A DNA stretch of 46,271 bases from Actinomycetes bacterium. Lineage in GTDB: Bacteria; Actinomycetota; Acidimicrobiia; Acidimicrobiales; JAKAVM01. Position numbers and translations under genes: made by a program. Position 1 is the first letter of the stretch. The number at the start of each line of letters is the position of its first letter. The notes beneath the pieces are model-generated. The model saw nothing but the letters and a program-made list of their open reading frames with translations, had not been told where the DNA came from and ran no database searches. Location of the stretch: NCBI GenBank assembly GCA_021817065.1, contig JAKAWH010000006.1:1-46271 (forward strand). Direction: 5' to 3'. Below, piece by piece: positions 15,521-23,330 of the stretch.

Positions 15521-17061
15521 GGGAGCAGCCAGGTGAAGGCACGCTCCTGGTCGCCGTAGAGGCGGCGAAGCGAGAGGAAGCATTTCGACGCGGCTTGCTC
15601 GACCCCCGCGCACGCCGCCTCCAGATCTTCGATCGCGGAGACGGTCACCCCCACGTAGCCCGAAAATCGGTAGGGCGCATGACCGTCAGCGAGCTCGGTC
15701 TCCCGGAGCGACAGCGCCTCGCCCTCACGGCGCCTCCGGGCGGTGGATGCGAATCCCCCTCTTCGACGCAACTCCTCATCAGCCGCCCGGGAAACCCGGG
15801 CGTTCTCCACCTTGCGGGTTGCCCGAAGGGGATCGAGTGGCTCCATCACCACCGATACGGTCACTCTCTGATCGCCCTGCACGAGCAGGGGTGCCAGGAA
15901 ATCTGCGCATACATCGACTCGCGGCCACTCGGCGATCCAGTAGACCGCATGGGCCACCCCGTCGGTGAGGTAATAGGACCATTCGGCGCGTGCCCCCATC
16001 GGCCAGGGGCCGCCGTGCGGAAATTGGACTCCTCGATCACATGGGCCAGCGCGGTGGGCCTCACCGATCACGTGGGCAACAGAGTCCGGGTCCAGGAAGC
16101 CCTCGACGGTCACCCCCGCGGACCGGACCTGGGCGGCCAGAGAGGCGATCTCCCGCACTACAACCCCGCACGCGAGCTGGTGGGCACCGGTGCGGCGGTG
16201 ATCCGCCGATCGGCCGGCACGGCTGCTTTGCCACCAACGGCCCGCATGGCTGCGATCCCCGGATCGGTCGCGCGGCGCCATCCCCCGGGCAGCCAGGCCG
16301 GGAAGCCGGCGGGCATTCACCCGGACAACAAGGAAGCATTCGTGCCGCATGGTGTCGAGCGCCTCGGACGCCAGGAGGTCGCTGTAGGAACTCATCGCCA
16401 CCGGCGGCACCGCCCCGCAGCGCGCCGACGCGAAGTGGGCCTGCACCGCCTGGCCGCCGTCGGGCAGCGATCGTGTGACCCATTGCAAGCGATCGACCGG
16501 GCACCGTTCGCGGGCCAGCCCGGCCAGCAACGCAGACCAGGAAGCGACCCGCTGGTCCCGGTCCACCGGCTCCAAGAGCCCGAAACCAGGGCTCGATACG
16601 ACCAGCGCGGCGGAATAGAAGCCCTGGCGCTCGTCGCAGACCACCCCGACCGTGCCGCCGCCCGGCGCTGCTGCTGGCAGTACCGTGCAACCCTCCAACA
16701 CTCCCGGCATGGACCATCGATTTCCGACCACTCGGATCTGGCCGCCGAAACGGCCCTCCGCCGGGGCCAGCGACGTTCTCAGGCGCTTCCCTCCGGTCAT
16801 CCATCGGATAACGATCGGAATCCATTGCTCTACGGTCATGCCACCGACGGGCCACGCCGCGCAGAACCCTCCCGTGGCCACGGCCGCACACGCCATCACC
16901 AAGCCGGTCAGGTGTGCATCGGTGCGGAGGATCACCACTGCGCAGACAAGCGAAGTTCCGACGCAGGCGACCTGCCCGCCCCGCCAGCCGGCGATCACCC
17001 CGCTCCGCTCCAAGGGGCCAAACCGGTACCGCTGCCCTGCCGATTCAACCGGGTCAGCCAT
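15499..17061 (-). CDS. SCO6880 family T4SS membrane protein
   Basis: The 520-aa product matches the actinobacterial SCO6880 layout: an N-terminal RYRFGPLERSGVIAGWRGGQ segment, two transmembrane helices (about residues 25-65), GMTVEQWIPIVIRW, and a large soluble domain with GFGLLEPVDRDQRVASWSALLAGL and an alpha/beta C-terminal part. In such clusters it is an inner-membrane T4SS component between TrbL-like and VirB4 genes. The ATG at 17061 is chosen because it overlaps the TrbL-like stop by 8 nt; an extension to 17190 lies in that gene. A 24-bp duplication follows the stop. Confidence 0.82.
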   Translation of the reverse strand: MADPVESAGQRYRFGPLERSGVIAGWRGGQVACVGTSLVCAVVILRTDAHLTGLVMACAAVATGGFCAAWPVGGMTVEQWIPIVIRWMTGGKRLRTSLAPAEGRFGGQIRVVGNRWSMPGVLEGCTVLPAAAPGGGTVGVVCDERQGFYSAALVVSSPGFGLLEPVDRDQRVASWSALLAGLARERCPVDRLQWVTRSLPDGGQAVQAHFASARCGAVPPVAMSSYSDLLASEALDTMRHECFLVVRVNARRLPGLAARGMAPRDRSGDRSHAGRWWQSSRAGRSADHRRTGAHQLACGVVVREIASLAAQVRSAGVTVEGFLDPDSVAHVIGEAHRAGPCDRGVQFPHGGPWPMGARAEWSYYLTDGVAHAVYWIAEWPRVDVCADFLAPLLVQGDQRVTVSVVMEPLDPLRATRKVENARVSRAADEELRRRGGFASTARRRREGEALSLRETELADGHAPYRFSGYVGVTVSAIEDLEAACAGVEQAASKCFLSLRRLYGDQERAFTWLLPLARGLS

Positions 17062-18232
17062 CGGTGCCGTGCCCATGGTTGACGTCGGGCGGAGGCGCCG
17101 CTGCGTTGCGCCATCCGCCCGACGAGAGCCACATCTCGGTCTGCGGATCACCACCCCCGCCCTGGTTCCACGAAATCGAGGCACCGCCACCGCCAGAGGC
17201 CGCCTTCACCATCGCTCCCCCGGAGGCTTCCGCCCGGAGCCCCTCGAAGGCCCGCGGGATGGCCATCGCCGCATTGATCCCGCTCACCGTCGTACTCGCT
17301 ATCCTTGCCGGTGCTGCCACCGACGACATACCCCGGCGGGAAAGACCTTCGAGATGGTGCACCGCTCCGGCCTCGACGACCGGGATCAGCTTGAGCAGGG
17401 CGTACGGAGCGAACGTCGCCACCAGCAACAGGGAGCAACCCTCCACCGCTGCGCCCATCCCGCTTCCCTGGCCGATCGCTGATGCTCCGAGAGAGAGTGC
17501 CGCAACGATGACCAGCTTCGAGAAGATCAATGCTGCAAGGACTTCAATCAACCGCCGGCACCACGGAATGGTCGCCGGCATGACCGTCCCCACCAGGAAG
17601 AGCGGAATAAAGAGGGTGGCTACATATACCGCTGCAGTGCGCAAAGCCAGCTCGATCCATAGGGAAAGCGCGCCGAACGCTGCGACACTGCCTAGCAGGA
17701 AACCGACGAGTCCCGCAGACCCGCTGGCGTCGCCCACCACGAAGAACTTGGCCAGGCCCGAGAGCAGGCGGGCCATACTACCGTTGTCGGCTCCGGTGAG
17801 CGCCTTGCACATCTGGTCGACCAGTGTCACCGCGAATTGCACCCCCTCGACGGCAACACCGGCCGCCACCAGAGCAAGTGGCAAGTTGACCAATACACAT
17901 CGTATCACGACTGTGCTGTCCTGGCGGGCGATCGACTGGATCACCGCGACGAACGCGACCGGAGCCGCCACGAAAACCGCCAGGCCGGCAACGGCCGCGT
18001 AATGGGAAGCAAACCAGGGTCGGGAGAGATCGATCGTCGTGGTCTGGGTCATCTCCTTGCCCAGCCACCCGAGCAGTGAAGCTGCGCCGCCGGCCACCCA
18101 TTGGGTGAGCGAGTCCATCACACTCCCCACTCCTGCACTGACCACACCGCCGGCGATCCCATTGACCACCGGGCTCACCACCGGAATGTTCACCATGCCA
18201 CCCGAACGCGCCTCCCGATCCCCCGAGACCAC
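17054..18232 (-). CDS. TrbL/VirB6-like polytopic membrane protein
   Basis: The 392-aa product has several long hydrophobic segments in its first two thirds (for example HYAAVAGLAVFVAAPVAF, VLVNLPLALVAAGVAV, LVGFLLGSVAAFGALSL, TAAVYVATLFIPLFLVG, LIFSKLVIVAALSLGA and LLLVATFAPYALLKLIPVV) and a Gly/Ala/Ser-rich soluble tail. This is the TrbL/VirB6 pattern of T4SS channel subunits, here of the SCO6878 type. The GTG at 18232 begins 7 nt after the previous gene; ATG at 18196 is an alternative. It lies between the pilin-like and SCO6880 genes. Confidence 0.8.
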   Translation of the reverse strand: MVSGDREARSGGMVNIPVVSPVVNGIAGGVVSAGVGSVMDSLTQWVAGGAASLLGWLGKEMTQTTTIDLSRPWFASHYAAVAGLAVFVAAPVAFVAVIQSIARQDSTVVIRCVLVNLPLALVAAGVAVEGVQFAVTLVDQMCKALTGADNGSMARLLSGLAKFFVVGDASGSAGLVGFLLGSVAAFGALSLWIELALRTAAVYVATLFIPLFLVGTVMPATIPWCRRLIEVLAALIFSKLVIVAALSLGASAIGQGSGMGAAVEGCSLLLVATFAPYALLKLIPVVEAGAVHHLEGLSRRGMSSVAAPARIASTTVSGINAAMAIPRAFEGLRAEASGGAMVKAASGGGGASISWNQGGGGDPQTEMWLSSGGWRNAAAPPPDVNHGHGTDG

Positions 18233-18239
18233 CGAGTGC

Positions 18240-18596
18240 TCACGACTTGATCGCCTGTCCCATGTTGAAAAAGAAGTTGATCACCGGTTGCGCCGCTCCG
18301 ATCAGGAGGGCCGCTAACCCGGAGATGAGAACCGCCTTCCTCCCGACAAAGGTCTGCTGGTAGTTCTGGGTGTGGGATCCCAGCGCCCACGCTGCGGCAC
18401 CGATGACCAGGCCCACCAGGGACAGGATCAATGCCCACCCCCCGATGCCGTCGGCAAGGTTCTGGAGTTGGCTCGCTCCGGGAAGCTGGTTGGGATCCAC
18501 GGTGAGGTGCACCGGACCGCTCGTGCCAGCCGCCGCCAGCATGCGAGCGCCGGCCAGATGCACACCGGCCAGATGAAATGGATCGGGCATGAACAC
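18240..18596 (-). CDS. DUF6112-like VirB2-type pilin candidate
   Basis: The 118-aa product resembles the small two-helix proteins that start actinobacterial T4SS operons: a Pro/Leu-rich N terminus, LPGASQLQNLADGIGGWALI, a first membrane helix to about residue 74, LGSHTQNYQQTFVGRKAVL, and a second helix with LISGLAALLIGAAQPVINFFF. The size and two-helix hairpin are like VirB2 pilins. The GTG at 18596 has AAGGAG 6 nt upstream; an ATG two codons later has poorer spacing. First gene of the operon, behind a good promoter with an inverted repeat. Confidence 0.75.
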   Translation of the reverse strand: MFMPDPFHLAGVHLAGARMLAAAGTSGPVHLTVDPNQLPGASQLQNLADGIGGWALILSLVGLVIGAAAWALGSHTQNYQQTFVGRKAVLISGLAALLIGAAQPVINFFFNMGQAIKS

Positions 18597-18642
18597 GGGG
18601 GTCTCCTTTTTCCTGGATGATTTTCTTATGGTATCTCCTAGT

Positions 18643-18672
18643 TTCATAGCATTTCATGTGCTATCATGTCAA
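18643..18672 (-). promoter_or_regulatory. Promoter and operator-like palindrome of the T4SS operon
   Basis: On the minus strand TTGACA (18672-18667) is followed after 18 nt by TATGAA (18648-18643), a near-consensus sigma70 promoter. The spacer contains the inverted repeat ATAGCA-7 nt-TGCTAT (18646-18651 and 18659-18664), placed where a repressor would block polymerase. The same bases include TATCAT (18662-18667), a -10 candidate for the divergent NlpC/P60 gene, so one protein could control both directions. Confidence 0.65.
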
Positions 18673-18673
18673 C

Positions 18674-19258
18674 GTGAAATTCGTCGCAGCGCTCGTCGGT
18701 CTCGCCATCGGTGGACTTCTCCTGCTCGGGATCGTCCTCACCGCCGCGGTTGGCGGCAACACCGCCGCAGCAGCTTTTTCGTCGGGGGGAACGGCACCAG
18801 GTGGCGCCGGCGGAATCGCTCCTACCTCCAACCTCGGCGCCGGAGTGGTATCTGCCTCCGCTGCCCATGCGATCGCCTATGCCGAATCGCGCATCGGGGA
18901 CCCTTACGTGTGGGGCGGCAGCGCGCCGGGAGGATTCGACTGCTCCGGGCTGGTATGGGCTGCCTACCAGGGAACGCCGGCCTCATTTCCCCGCTGGGGT
19001 GCCGCGGACGAGTACTTCCAGCTTCCGCGCCTGCCCATCGGAGCTCCACCTGCCCCCGGTGACCTCGTCTTCTTCGCCGACAGCTCCGGTTCGATCCAGC
19101 ACGTCGGAATCGACGCGGGAGGCGACGCCCAGGGAAGCCCGGTCATGGTCGATGCTCCCCATTCCGGGGCATTTGTTCGCTTCGACGCCTTTTCGGATGT
19201 GCCGGGGGCGATGTGGGGCGATGAGCACTATGCGGGCGCAACCCGTCCGGGTGGTTGA
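18674..19258 (+). CDS. NlpC/P60 family cell-wall peptidase
   Basis: The product (194 aa from GTG at 18674) has an N-terminal membrane anchor or signal (FVAALVGLAIGGLLLLGIVLTAAVGG), a Gly/Ala-rich linker, and an NlpC/P60 domain with catalytic Cys in GGFDCSGLVWAAYQG, His in SIQHVGIDAGG and a further His in DAPHSGAFVR. Such D,L-endopeptidases open peptidoglycan; T4SS clusters often carry one to let the apparatus through the wall. TATCAT ends 6 nt before this GTG and no Shine-Dalgarno is seen, so the mRNA may be leaderless; an ATG at 18656 is an alternative start. It is divergent from the T4SS operon and shares its control region. Confidence 0.88.
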   Translation: MKFVAALVGLAIGGLLLLGIVLTAAVGGNTAAAAFSSGGTAPGGAGGIAPTSNLGAGVVSASAAHAIAYAESRIGDPYVWGGSAPGGFDCSGLVWAAYQGTPASFPRWGAADEYFQLPRLPIGAPPAPGDLVFFADSSGSIQHVGIDAGGDAQGSPVMVDAPHSGAFVRFDAFSDVPGAMWGDEHYAGATRPGG

Positions 19259-19315
19259 CCGAGCCTCTGGAGGCAAGCCAGGAGATTCGGGAGCCAGTGG
19301 GGAGGGTGGCCAGAG

Positions 19316-19678
19316 TCAGCCGATGAGGAATGCAACCCCGGCTACAAGAAGGCATGCGGCAAGGTTCGTCACGGTGAAGATCGCCGCGACCCCGGTCGAA
19401 CCCTCCTCGGCGAGGCGCGCCGTCTCCCAGCTCACCGTGCTCCAGGTGGTCAATCCCCCGCAGAACCCGGCCCCTGCTATTGCCTTGGCTGCGCTCCCCC
19501 CGACGTGGTTGGTGACCAGGCCGGCAACCAGACCGATGATCAGTGAACCGGTGACGTTTACTACGAAGGTCCCGAAGGGAAACCACCCGGACGTGCGGTC
19601 CTGAACAGCTCCGTCCACCAGGTACCGGGCCACCGCTCCCACAGAACCGGCGAGCCCAACGGCTAGTGCGAGGATCAT
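19316..19678 (-). CDS. crcB: Fluoride channel subunit CrcB/FluC, second gene
   Basis: The 120-aa four-helix protein has GSVGAVARYLVDG, GTFVVNVTGSLIIGLVAG with the conserved Asn, and the channel signature GFCGGLTTWSTVSWE. Fluc channels export fluoride as antiparallel dimers. Its ATG overlaps the stop of the first crcB by 4 nt (ATGA), so the two are co-translated; paired genes usually give a heterodimer in which each polypeptide has one orientation. It is under the fluoride riboswitch at 20252-20302. Confidence 0.94.
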   Translation of the reverse strand: MILALAVGLAGSVGAVARYLVDGAVQDRTSGWFPFGTFVVNVTGSLIIGLVAGLVTNHVGGSAAKAIAGAGFCGGLTTWSTVSWETARLAEEGSTGVAAIFTVTNLAACLLVAGVAFLIG

Positions 19679-20226
19679 GTCGCGTTCCTCTTCTCGGGAA
19701 CGACGACCGCGCGGGTCACGGTGATCCCCACCCACGCCGTGGCGAGACCCGCGAGCAGCGTCGCGACTGCGTAGAGGACGGCAACGCCGAGGTAACCGTC
19801 CCGAATCAACGTGTCGGCCTCCAGTGCGAAGGTCGACATGGTCGTCCACGAGCCGAGGAGACCAACACAGGCGAAAGGACGCAGGTACCGGGGCGATCCG
19901 CCTTTTTCCACAATTTGCGTGAGGAGGACCCCCAGCAGGAGGGAGCCGCTCGTGTTCACCACGAAGGTGGGCCAGGGAAAGTGTCCGGGCGCCGAAACCC
20001 ACAGCAGTTCCAGGAGGTACCGGGCCAGAGTGCCAAGAAACCCCCCCGCTGCGATTGCGATCAGTACCCGGTACTGGCTGGCCCGGGGTACGTGAGGGAT
20101 CGGGTGGTGGACCGATGAAGGTTCGCCCGGGTCGTCCGGAGCTAGGTCTGGGTCGACCGGCAGCACGAAATCGTGGTGCTCCCACCGATGGGTCCGGTCG
20201 TAAGGATCGCTGTGGTGGCCTGGCAC
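19675..20226 (-). CDS. crcB: Fluoride channel subunit CrcB/FluC, first gene
   Basis: The 183-aa product has about 60 hydrophilic N-terminal residues (with LPVDPDLAPDDPGEP, similar to other actinobacterial CrcB) and then the Fluc domain: GGFLGTLARYLLELLW, TFVVNTSGSLLLGVLL and GLLGSWTTMSTFALE. The GTG at 20226 is chosen because GGAG lies 5 nt upstream and because upstream sequence is a fluoride riboswitch; the longer frame to 20274 would translate the aptamer. The Shine-Dalgarno and GTG are complementary to the aptamer's 3' strand, so translation is probably fluoride-gated. Confidence 0.9.
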   Translation of the reverse strand: MPGHHSDPYDRTHRWEHHDFVLPVDPDLAPDDPGEPSSVHHPIPHVPRASQYRVLIAIAAGGFLGTLARYLLELLWVSAPGHFPWPTFVVNTSGSLLLGVLLTQIVEKGGSPRYLRPFACVGLLGSWTTMSTFALEADTLIRDGYLGVAVLYAVATLLAGLATAWVGITVTRAVVVPEKRNAT

Positions 20227-20260
20227 GTCTGCTCCGAGATGTCGATGTCTACGGCAGACG
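20226..20260 (-). promoter_or_regulatory. RBS-sequestering helix of the fluoride riboswitch
   Basis: CGUCUGC (20260-20254) and GCAGACG (20232-20226) form a 7-bp helix with a 21-nt loop. The left strand shares CGUC with the fluoride pseudoknot; the right strand covers the end of the GGAG Shine-Dalgarno and the first base of the GTG. The two structures exclude each other, so fluoride binding should free the ribosome-binding site. No terminator T-run is present, in agreement with translational control. Confidence 0.7.
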
Positions 20261-20302
20261 CCATCAGCCCGCACGGGCGCTCGCGGGGAGCGTCATCCCC
20301 GC
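20252..20302 (-). ncRNA. Fluoride riboswitch (crcB motif)
   Basis: On the minus strand: P1 stem GCGGGG/CCCCGC (20302-20297 with 20288-20283) with loop AUGACGCU; P3 GCCC/GGGC (20278-20275 with 20270-20267); then UGAUGGCGUCU. Loop GACGC (20294-20290) pairs perfectly with GCGUC (20261-20257), the known pseudoknot. The layout and the GGGCUGAUGGC segment match the Thermotoga petrophila fluoride aptamer, with the pseudoknot changed from GAGGC/GCCUC to GACGC/GCGUC, a compensatory change. It precedes two crcB genes, the classic target. CGUCUGC (20260-20254) can instead pair with GCAGACG (20232-20226) over the crcB start. Confidence 0.93.
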
Positions 20303-20372
20303 CGTCACGAGAATTCCCGCAACCGGCAAACTCACTTTACCGTAAGAGACGAGCCCGGCCCCGCCCATCCCC

Positions 20373-20387
20373 TATCGTTGATGTATG
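20373..20387 (+). promoter_or_regulatory. Candidate leaderless promoter of the histidine kinase gene
   Basis: TATCGT (20373-20378) lies 6 nt before the ATG at 20385, and there is no Shine-Dalgarno. It is divergent from the fluoride riboswitch transcript. Confidence 0.4.
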
Positions 20388-21773
20388 CCCAGCCAGGGTT
20401 CCGTCTCCATAAACCTCCACCCGCCACGCCACCCTGCCTCCACCTCCCTGGTCACCTTGCATCCCTTGGCGATCCACGCCGCTCTCACCACCTTGACCAT
20501 CGTCATTCTGGTCGTCGGCGCCATCGCGCTCACCGGGATCGTCATGGTGTCGGGGATGGTGGTTAGCCAGCGCAACGTCAAGAGGCGATTGAACGATCTC
20601 GCCGCCCGCCTCTCCAGCGAGGATCTCTACGCATCGGCGCCCAACCGAATGGAAACAGCGCTGGCACGCCTGGAGCACGCCGCCACCAATGCCACCGGCT
20701 CGGTCACCGATTCCGCCGACGAGGTCTCGCGCCTCCGCGGTGCCATGGACGCCATGCCCCAGGGAATCGTGATCTGCGACGAGCAAGGTGAGACCGTCTA
20801 CACCAATGCCCGGGCAGCCGGGCTGATGAGGAGTCGGGGTGCCGAGCTGCTGGCAGCTCAGGCGGTCGAGGAGATGCTCGACGCCGGACTGTCAGGCACT
20901 TCTTCCTCACGGACCATCGAGTTGTACGGCCCACCACGCCAGACCCTGGCCGTGCGGACCGAGGTGGTCGAGAACCATAAGAAGCCCCTGGGTGTCGCTG
21001 CCATTGTCGAGGACATCTCCGAGAGGACTCGCCTGGAATCGGTCCGGCGGGACTTCGTCGCCAACGTGAGCCACGAGCTCAAGACCCCGGTGGGAGCGAT
21101 GGCCCTCCTCGCCGAGACCCTCGAAGCGGAGGAGGAGCTGACCATCGCCCGGCGGCTCGCCAATCGCATCAACCACGAAGCGCTGAGGGTCTCCCGGATC
21201 ATCGACGACCTCATCAACCTTTCCAGAATCGAGGCGGAGGAGAATCCGCCTGCCGAACCGGTACATCTCGGCGAGGTGGTGGAGGAGGCGATCGACGGTG
21301 CAGTGTCGGCTGCGGAGCAGAGAGGTATCGCCATCGAGCACAACGAGCCGCCAGCGGAGGCGATCGTGCTCGGCGACCGGCGCGAGCTGCTCTCGGCTTT
21401 CGGAAATCTCATCGAGAACGCCATCCACTACTCGGACCCGGGAAGTCGTGTGTGGGTCCGGTGGTCCACCAGTCCAGACACGGTTGAGGTATCCATTAGG
21501 GACGAGGGAATCGGGATACCCGGCCGCGACCTCGACCGGATCTTCGAGCGCTTCTACCGTGTCGACCAGACCCGGAGCCGCCACAACAAGGGAACCGGTC
21601 TCGGGCTTTCGATCGTCCGCCACATCGTCAACCGGCACGAAGGCGAGGTGGCCGTACAATCTCGCGAGGGAGAGGGGTCCACTTTTACAGTCACCCTTCC
21701 CCGCCAGTCCGCCTCCACCCGGCATTCCCCCACCGGCGAGAGTGTCGGCGCGGGCACCTACTGGCACGGGTGA
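20385..21773 (+). CDS. SenX3/PhoR-like sensor histidine kinase
   Basis: The 462-aa product has one or two N-terminal membrane helices (about 33-60), a linker, a PAS-like domain (about 120-215, with MDAMPQGIVICDEQGETVYTNARA), the HisKA box FVANVSHELKTPVGAM with phospho-acceptor H230, and the ATPase motifs NLIENAIHYSDP, RDEGIGIP, IFERFYRVD and GTGLGLSIVRHIV. The FVANVSHELKTP box is the SenX3/PhoR type, linked to phosphate control in Actinobacteria. The response regulator gene follows after 21 nt. The input cannot be proven; no pst or phoU genes are in the window. Confidence 0.92.
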   Translation: MPSQGSVSINLHPPRHPASTSLVTLHPLAIHAALTTLTIVILVVGAIALTGIVMVSGMVVSQRNVKRRLNDLAARLSSEDLYASAPNRMETALARLEHAATNATGSVTDSADEVSRLRGAMDAMPQGIVICDEQGETVYTNARAAGLMRSRGAELLAAQAVEEMLDAGLSGTSSSRTIELYGPPRQTLAVRTEVVENHKKPLGVAAIVEDISERTRLESVRRDFVANVSHELKTPVGAMALLAETLEAEEELTIARRLANRINHEALRVSRIIDDLINLSRIEAEENPPAEPVHLGEVVEEAIDGAVSAAEQRGIAIEHNEPPAEAIVLGDRRELLSAFGNLIENAIHYSDPGSRVWVRWSTSPDTVEVSIRDEGIGIPGRDLDRIFERFYRVDQTRSRHNKGTGLGLSIVRHIVNRHEGEVAVQSREGEGSTFTVTLPRQSASTRHSPTGESVGAGTYWHG

Positions 21774-21794
21774 TGGAGCGCCTCCCCCGAATCG

Positions 21795-22532
21795 ATGGGT
21801 GATCCCCGGCACACCGTCCTCGTCGTCGACGACGAGGAGTCTTTTGTCGCTGCGCTGGCGGTCGGCTTGGAACGGGAGGGATTCTCCGTCGAGATCGCCC
21901 ACGACGGCGAGGAGGCTCTGTCCAAGTTTCGTAGCACCGATCCCGACCTCATTCTCCTCGACCTGATGCTCCCGAAAGTTTCGGGGATCGACGTGTGCAG
22001 GACGATCCGGGCGACCTCGGCGGTGCCGATAATCATGGTTACCGCCAAGGGAACCGAAACCGATACCGTCGTCGGTCTCGAGGTGGGCGCGGACGACTAC
22101 GTCACCAAGCCCTACCGAATGGCTGAGGTGGTCGCGCGGATGAGGGCAGTCCTGCGCCGTGTCTCGGTGGGCGATGGAACTTCCAGGATGGCGGGGGGGC
22201 TCCCGGACGACCGACCGGTGGAGTCCGTCTCGGTGGGAGACGTCACCCTCGACTTCGGCCGCCACGAAGTCACCGTGCGCGATCAGGAAGTCCGCCTCCC
22301 GCTCAAGGAGTTCGAGCTGCTGGAAATCCTCATCCTCAACGCGGGCAGGGTGATGACCCGTGACTCTCTGATCGATTCAGTCTGGGGAACCGACTACGTA
22401 GGCGATACCAAGACACTTGATGTCCATATCAAGCGCTTGCGAGCACGTATTGAAGAGGACCCGTCACGTCCCCACCACATCACCACCATTCGCGGAGTCG
22501 GGTACCGGTTCGAGGAGCCGAAGAAGAACTAG
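21795..22532 (+). CDS. RegX3/PhoB-like response regulator
   Basis: The 245-aa protein has a receiver domain with acidic pocket DDEE (12-15), phospho-acceptor D56 in LILLDLMLP, the T in IMVTAKG and K in DDYVTKPY, then an OmpR-type winged-helix domain with LPLKEFELLEILILNAGRVMTRDSLIDSVWG, TLDVHIKRLRARI and TIRGVGYRFE. A 20-30 residue spacer joins them. It pairs with the upstream kinase and probably binds phosphate-type direct repeats. It ends 8 nt from the convergent truA end. Confidence 0.93.
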   Translation: MGDPRHTVLVVDDEESFVAALAVGLEREGFSVEIAHDGEEALSKFRSTDPDLILLDLMLPKVSGIDVCRTIRATSAVPIIMVTAKGTETDTVVGLEVGADDYVTKPYRMAEVVARMRAVLRRVSVGDGTSRMAGGLPDDRPVESVSVGDVTLDFGRHEVTVRDQEVRLPLKEFELLEILILNAGRVMTRDSLIDSVWGTDYVGDTKTLDVHIKRLRARIEEDPSRPHHITTIRGVGYRFEEPKKN

Positions 22533-22540
22533 CGGTCCCC

Positions 22541-23320
22541 TCACATCCCCTGCGGGTACGCCACCTCTTCAAGGCACAGTCCGTGAGGAGGAGCCGGGGA
22601 TGCGGCATGAGCCCGGTTCCGCGATCGGAGTATCGCCGCCATCTCGCCAGCCTTGCGACGGCCCCTCCCCATCTCGACCATGGTGCCCACCAAGGACCTG
22701 ACCATCTGGTGGCAGAAGGCCCCCGCTGCGATCTCGAAGCGCACCAGGTCCCCCGGGAGTGCCCTCCAGCGAGCATCGAAAACCCGCCGGGTCAGAGGCT
22801 CGCCTTCCTCCCTGTCCGGCGGGCGGCGGCAGAATGCGGAAAAGTCATGCTCGCCGATCACCGGGTCGGCGGCCAGCTCCAGGGCGTGGATGTCGAGGGG
22901 ATGCTCGATATGCCACGCGATGGCCGCGAGAAAAGGGGATGGCTCCTGAGTGTTCAGGATCGTGTAGGCATACCTACGCCCGATCGCCGAGCGGCGGGCG
23001 TCGAAACCGGGGGCCGCCTCTTCGATCGAACGGGCGACGATATCCGGTCCGAGCATCCTGTTCACCGACCTCCGAAGCGCGTCGGGATCTACCTCTGCAG
23101 ATACATCGCAATGCACCACCTGGCCGCGTGCATGAACACCGGCATCGGTGCGTCCCGCACATGTGATCTGCACCTCGTGGCCGGCAACCTTGGCGATCGC
23201 CTCGGCGAGCGTCCCGCCGACAGTTTGGACACCGGGCTGTGCTGCGAATCCGCGAAAAGCGGTTCCCAGATAGGCGACGGTGATCTTCAGCCGGCGCTTT
23301 TCGGCGTCGGGACGCGCCAA
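22541..23320 (-). CDS. truA: tRNA pseudouridine(38-40) synthase
   Basis: The product modifies the anticodon stem-loop of many tRNAs. It contains LKITVAYLGTAFRGFAAQPG, the catalytic Asp in CAGRTDAGVHARGQVVH, RRYAYTILN, HDFSAFCRR and GAFCHQMVRSLVGTMVEMGRGR. The start is uncertain: TTG at 23320, 10 nt after rplQ, gives 259 aa; the open frame to 23407 lies inside rplQ. Last gene of the ribosomal cluster, a common position for truA after rplQ. Confidence 0.92.
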   Translation of the reverse strand: MARPDAEKRRLKITVAYLGTAFRGFAAQPGVQTVGGTLAEAIAKVAGHEVQITCAGRTDAGVHARGQVVHCDVSAEVDPDALRRSVNRMLGPDIVARSIEEAAPGFDARRSAIGRRYAYTILNTQEPSPFLAAIAWHIEHPLDIHALELAADPVIGEHDFSAFCRRPPDREEGEPLTRRVFDARWRALPGDLVRFEIAAGAFCHQMVRSLVGTMVEMGRGRRKAGEMAAILRSRNRAHAASPAPPHGLCLEEVAYPQGM

Positions 23321-23330
23321 GCCGGTCGAG

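Noticed and set aside
12604-19258. Integrative conjugative element
   Set aside because: No integrase, relaxase, tRNA target or flanking direct repeats seen within the window; base composition resembles neighbours.
20227-20274. Longer crcB start at 20274
   Set aside because: It would place the start inside the fluoride aptamer; GTG at 20226 has a proper Shine-Dalgarno.
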